Shown here: piece by piece, positions 63,285 to 64,000 of the stretch
Layout of the letters: every line of letters begins with the position of its first letter
Numbering within the stretch: position 1 is the first letter of the stretch
Assembly (NCBI GenBank): GCA_934247935.1
Contig: CAKQKE010000001.1
Span: forward strand, 186,001 to 250,000
Source: an uncultured Clostridia bacterium
GTDB taxonomy: Bacteria > Bacillota > Clostridia > Christensenellales > Borkfalkiaceae
Direction: 5' to 3'
Length of the DNA stretch: 64,000 nt
The notes under the pieces: model-generated
Told to the model about the DNA's origin: nothing
Databases searched by the model: none
What the model saw: only the letters and a program-made list of their open reading frames with translations
Made by a program: the position numbers and the translations under genes

Positions 63285-64000
63285 TGAGTACGGAAGAAAA
63301 GAAGGAAAACAAATTTAACATACTTTTGCCGGTTTTAAAAGTAACGTCGGTTGTTTTTTGCATACTCGGTTTTTTATGCCTTGTCACCGGCGATTTGATT
63401 TTTTACGGAATAGGTCTCGAGTTGCGCAAGTTTTTCCTTGCGCTTTTCGGCTTTGCGTCTTTCCCCCTTTTGATAGTTGCCATTTACGTGGGTATTTTGT
63501 CGTTTGCGGGAATTTCGTTGAGAAAAAATAAGCATTTTTATGCTTATCTCGTATCTTTTTCGGTTTTATTGATAATTATCGCGATAGTGCATATTTCGCT
63601 TGCGCCGTCAGTTCAGGGAAAAGGGTATTTCGAGTATTTCGGCGAATGTTGGCAAGCCGGTCTGGGCGGTTTTAAAACTTGCACTTTCGGCGGTGCGTTT
63701 TGCTCTTTAATTACGTATCCGCTGGAAAGATTTTTATCAACCGTAGGGTCGTATATTATACTTGCGATACTTCTCGGTCTTTCAATCCTGTACTTTTTCA
63801 GAAATAAAATTCAAAAAACCACGACAAAAGAAGAGAAAGGGATTGATAAAAACGAAAACCCCGAATCAGTTTCGTATTCGCGCAAAAACAACAAATCAAA
63901 ACTTTTCTGCAGCGGAGAAGATTTCGACCTCAGAGAAGACGTGAAAAATGCGAGAAATCAAGGCAGAGAAGATTCGAGCGATAAACACGGCAAATACAAC
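63285..64000 (+). CDS. ftsK: DNA translocase FtsK/SpoIIIE, N-terminal part
   Basis: The gene starts with TTG 63285 after an AGGTG site and runs off the window; only ~238 residues are visible. Four hydrophobic segments (about residues 15-35, 45-75, 85-105 and 140-165) form the FtsK N-terminal membrane domain, with the typical last-segment sequence LITYPLERFLSTVGSYIIL. A charged linker follows. The motor and gamma domains are outside the window. FtsK pumps DNA at the septum; SpoIIIE does so during sporulation. The N-terminus alone cannot separate the two. Confidence 0.85.

Noticed and set aside
1..64000. tRNA or rRNA genes, CRISPR arrays, insertion sequences, prophage or defence genes
   Set aside because: I looked for tRNA T-arm and cloverleaf patterns, regularly spaced repeats, and transposase or integrase motifs and found none that hold up.

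Overview
This is a 64 kb chromosomal window from an anaerobic, moderately AT-rich member of the Bacillota, class Clostridia. The evidence is the gene content: a large-type SRP RNA, a T-box leader on ileS, SepF, a DnaD plus DnaI-type loader pair, GlgC/GlgD paralogues, an rsmD-coaD-ylbJ neighbourhood, a DUF6062 protein and very large repeat-bearing lipoproteins. An uncultured gut lineage such as Christensenellales is my guess and is not proven by the sequence. YlbJ hints at a sporulating ancestry. No rRNA, tRNA, CRISPR array, transposase, integrase or phage gene was found.

Layout. (1) 1-11.7 kb: two giant secreted lipoproteins, the first cut by the window edge, with a 33-bp tandem repeat between them. 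(2) 11.7-12.8 kb: a strong terminator, then two tandem copies of a structured repeat, then a minus-strand DUF6062 gene. (3) 13.1-16.1 kb: esterase-like hydrolase, diacylglycerol kinase-family protein, alanine racemase. (4) 16.3-20.6 kb: rsmD, coaD, inverted ylbJ, rarA, sepF. (5) 20.7-26.1 kb: SRP RNA (minus) back to back with the T-box/ileS unit, followed by an rRNA methyltransferase-like gene and a pseudouridine synthase. (6) 26.2-31.6 kb: a MntP/YtaF-like membrane protein, a single-pass surface protein, and the minus-strand dnaD-dnaI operon. (7) 31.7-42.1 kb: sbcD-sbcC, a degenerate hydrolase, lepB, a small membrane protein, pepF, dnaB. (8) 42.4-49.7 kb: rpiB, upp, galU, a ClpC-like unfoldase, a TIM-barrel epimerase, pgi. 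(9) 49.9-60.4 kb: a complete glycogen operon, glgB-glgC-glgD-glgA-glgP plus a GH13 amylase. (10) 60.4-64 kb: tex, acpP and the start of an ftsK/spoIIIE gene that runs off the window.

How it works together. pgi, galU and the glg operon form a carbon-storage block: glucose-1-phosphate becomes ADP-glucose (GlgC/GlgD), then linear glucan (GlgA), then branched glycogen (GlgB), and is recovered by GlgP and the amylase. DnaD, the DnaI-type loader and DnaB are replication initiation and helicase loading parts. SbcCD, RarA and FtsK handle DNA ends, stalled forks and segregation. SRP RNA and LepB serve protein export. Vegetative promoters of the TTGACA-17-TATAAT type are unusually easy to read and most match gene starts.

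Most of the window is housekeeping. I did not find an obvious new multi-gene system. The most unexplained element is the tandem pair of structured repeats at 11841-12114, whose stems differ in sequence but keep the same fold. Secondary points are a ClpC-like protein with a degenerate ClpP-docking loop, a zinc-hook-less SbcC, a DnaD with four helical modules, a hydrolase homologue without its catalytic serine, and the giant beta-repeat lipoproteins.
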